Source of the DNA: Janibacter melonis
GTDB taxonomy: Bacteria; Actinomycetota; Actinomycetes; Actinomycetales; Dermatophilaceae
NCBI RefSeq assembly: GCF_020567375.1
Contig: NZ_JAJBZM010000001.1
Coordinates: forward strand, 171,396 to 235,395
Length of the DNA stretch: 64,000 bases
Direction of reading: 5' to 3'
The notes beneath the pieces are model-generated. The model saw only the letters and a list, made by a program, of their open reading frames with translations. It was not told where the DNA came from and searched no databases. Shown here one piece after another: positions 63,359 to 64,000 of this stretch. The number at the start of each line of letters is the position of its first letter. Positions within the stretch are counted from its first letter, which is position 1. The position numbers were made by a program, and so were the translations under genes.

Positions 63359-64000
63359 ATGGCCGCATCCCCTGATCGACCGTCCGGCCTTCGAGTCGCG
63401 TCGGTCGGCGGCGTGCCGGTCTACGTCGGCTCGTCGTGGCTGATCCTCGCCGTCGTCGTCATCGCCCTCGTCGGTCCGGGCATCGCCGCGGACCGCCCCG
63501 ACCTCGGGGCCCTCGCCTACGGCGTCGGCGCCCTCTACGCCGTCGGCCTGCTCGTCGCCGTCCTCGTCCACGAGGCCGCCCACGCGGTCGTCGCCCGCGG
63601 CGTCGGGCACCGCGTCCACGCCGTCGTCGCCGACATCTGGGGCGGGCACACGACGTACGACCCCTCCCGGGGCACCCCCGGGAGCGCGGCCGCCATCGCC
63701 GTCGTCGGGCCGCTGAGCAACCTCGTCCTCGGTCTGCTCGCCTGGGGGGTCCACCCCTTCGCGCCCGAAGGGGTGCCCTCGGGCCTGCTCGGGGCGTTCG
63801 CCTTCGTCAACGTCCTCCTCGCCGCCTTCAACCTCCTGCCCGGTCTGCCGCTCGACGGCGGGCAGCTCGTCGAGGCCGCTGTGTGGCGGCTCACCGGCAG
63901 CCGTCCGCGCGGCCGGGTCGTCGCCGGATGGTGCGGGCGGGCCGTCGTCGTCGTGGTCGTCGTGTGGGCGATCGGCCTGCCGCTGCTCTCCGGGGCCAGG
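63359..64000 (+). CDS. site-2 protease family (M50) membrane metalloprotease, 3' end beyond window
   Basis: First 214 residues are visible. Transmembrane helices near 28-45 and 60-80; the zinc motif HEXXH is VLVHEAAHAVVAR at about residue 75; IAVVGPLSNLVLG and NLLPGLPLDGGQLVE supply the NxxPxxPLDGG third-ligand motif. This is the Rip3-like group that often carries CBS domains after the protease core; those would be outside the window. Cleaves membrane proteins such as anti-sigma factors in known cases. Divergent from metH. Confidence 0.93.
   Translation, partial: MAASPDRPSGLRVASVGGVPVYVGSSWLILAVVVIALVGPGIAADRPDLGALAYGVGALYAVGLLVAVLVHEAAHAVVARGVGHRVHAVVADIWGGHTTYDPSRGTPGSAAAIAVVGPLSNLVLGLLAWGVHPFAPEGVPSGLLGAFAFVNVLLAAFNLLPGLPLDGGQLVEAAVWRLTGSRPRGRVVAGWCGRAVVVVVVVWAIGLPLLSGAR

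Overview
The window is a chromosomal stretch of a very GC-rich actinobacterium. Evidence for this: pervasive G/C third positions, a mycothiol ligase (mshC), a full SUF operon headed by a SufR regulator, the divergent glgC/glgM pair, a fabG-inhA-type pair, an acVLRF1 release factor, and many start codons placed about 6 bases after a TAnnnT -10 box (leaderless mRNAs). The gene complement suggests Micrococcales, perhaps near Intrasporangiaceae; the family level is inference. No phage, insertion sequence, CRISPR array or replication origin was seen. The gene content is core and housekeeping, packed into short operons with ATGA/GTGA overlaps.

Layout. 1-6.3 kb (-): pentose-phosphate/glycolysis operon tkt-tal-pgi-zwf; pgi carries an anomalous, almost pure G/C block. 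6.4-10.3 kb: heme O synthase ctaB (+), an ArsR regulator with an MFS exporter (-), and heme A synthase ctaA (-). SURF1 at 32.3 kb belongs to the same cytochrome oxidase assembly theme. 10.4-12.5 kb: DUF2231 membrane protein and a two-gene ABC exporter (-). 12.6-19.2 kb (+): sufR-B-D-Rieske-C-S-U-T for iron-sulfur cluster assembly. 19.3-25.8 kb: serine hydrolase, acVLRF1, secreted BNR-like protein, zinc metallopeptidase (-), ABC-F ATPase. 25.85-30.2 kb (+): sulfite reductase, small zinc-ribbon protein, APS reductase, siroheme methyltransferase and chelatase. The siroheme genes make the cofactor of the reductase.

30.3-40.3 kb: ABC exporter, SURF1 operon (-), fabG-fabI, serB (-), glgC (-) divergent from glgM, an unknown protein (-) and an ABC ATPase. 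40.3-44.5 kb (+): NfeD-SPFH membrane pair, two TSUP permeases, a TrmH-type methyltransferase. 44.6-46.6 kb: PEBP-like protein, a DUF3037/HipA-like kinase pair (-), tRNA-Leu(GAG). 46.7-52 kb: esterase-like hydrolase, M20 peptidase, DUF5703, acidic protein, CorA. 50.9-54.3 kb (+): phosphatase, DUF3090, PI3/4-kinase-like SCO1664 family protein and mshC, a little-understood actinobacterial neighbourhood. 54.4-64 kb: immunity-like protein and PAC2 protein (-), HAD phosphatase, a hydrolase-LuxR fusion lacking its catalytic serine, methyltransferase, RecB-type nuclease and metH (-), and a truncated M50 protease.

The least explained signals are: a two-copy intergenic repeat at convergent gene ends (44.5 and 54.3 kb); a three-hairpin cluster at 35.35 kb; paired ATAA/TTAT palindromes before the sulfite reductase; a hairpin that is at once a terminator and the start region of the next gene (42.1 kb); at least two genes with no usual start codon; the degenerate hydrolase-LuxR regulator; the HipA-like kinase/DUF3037 pair; and the G/C block in pgi. 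All assignments come from reading the sequence; no database search was made.
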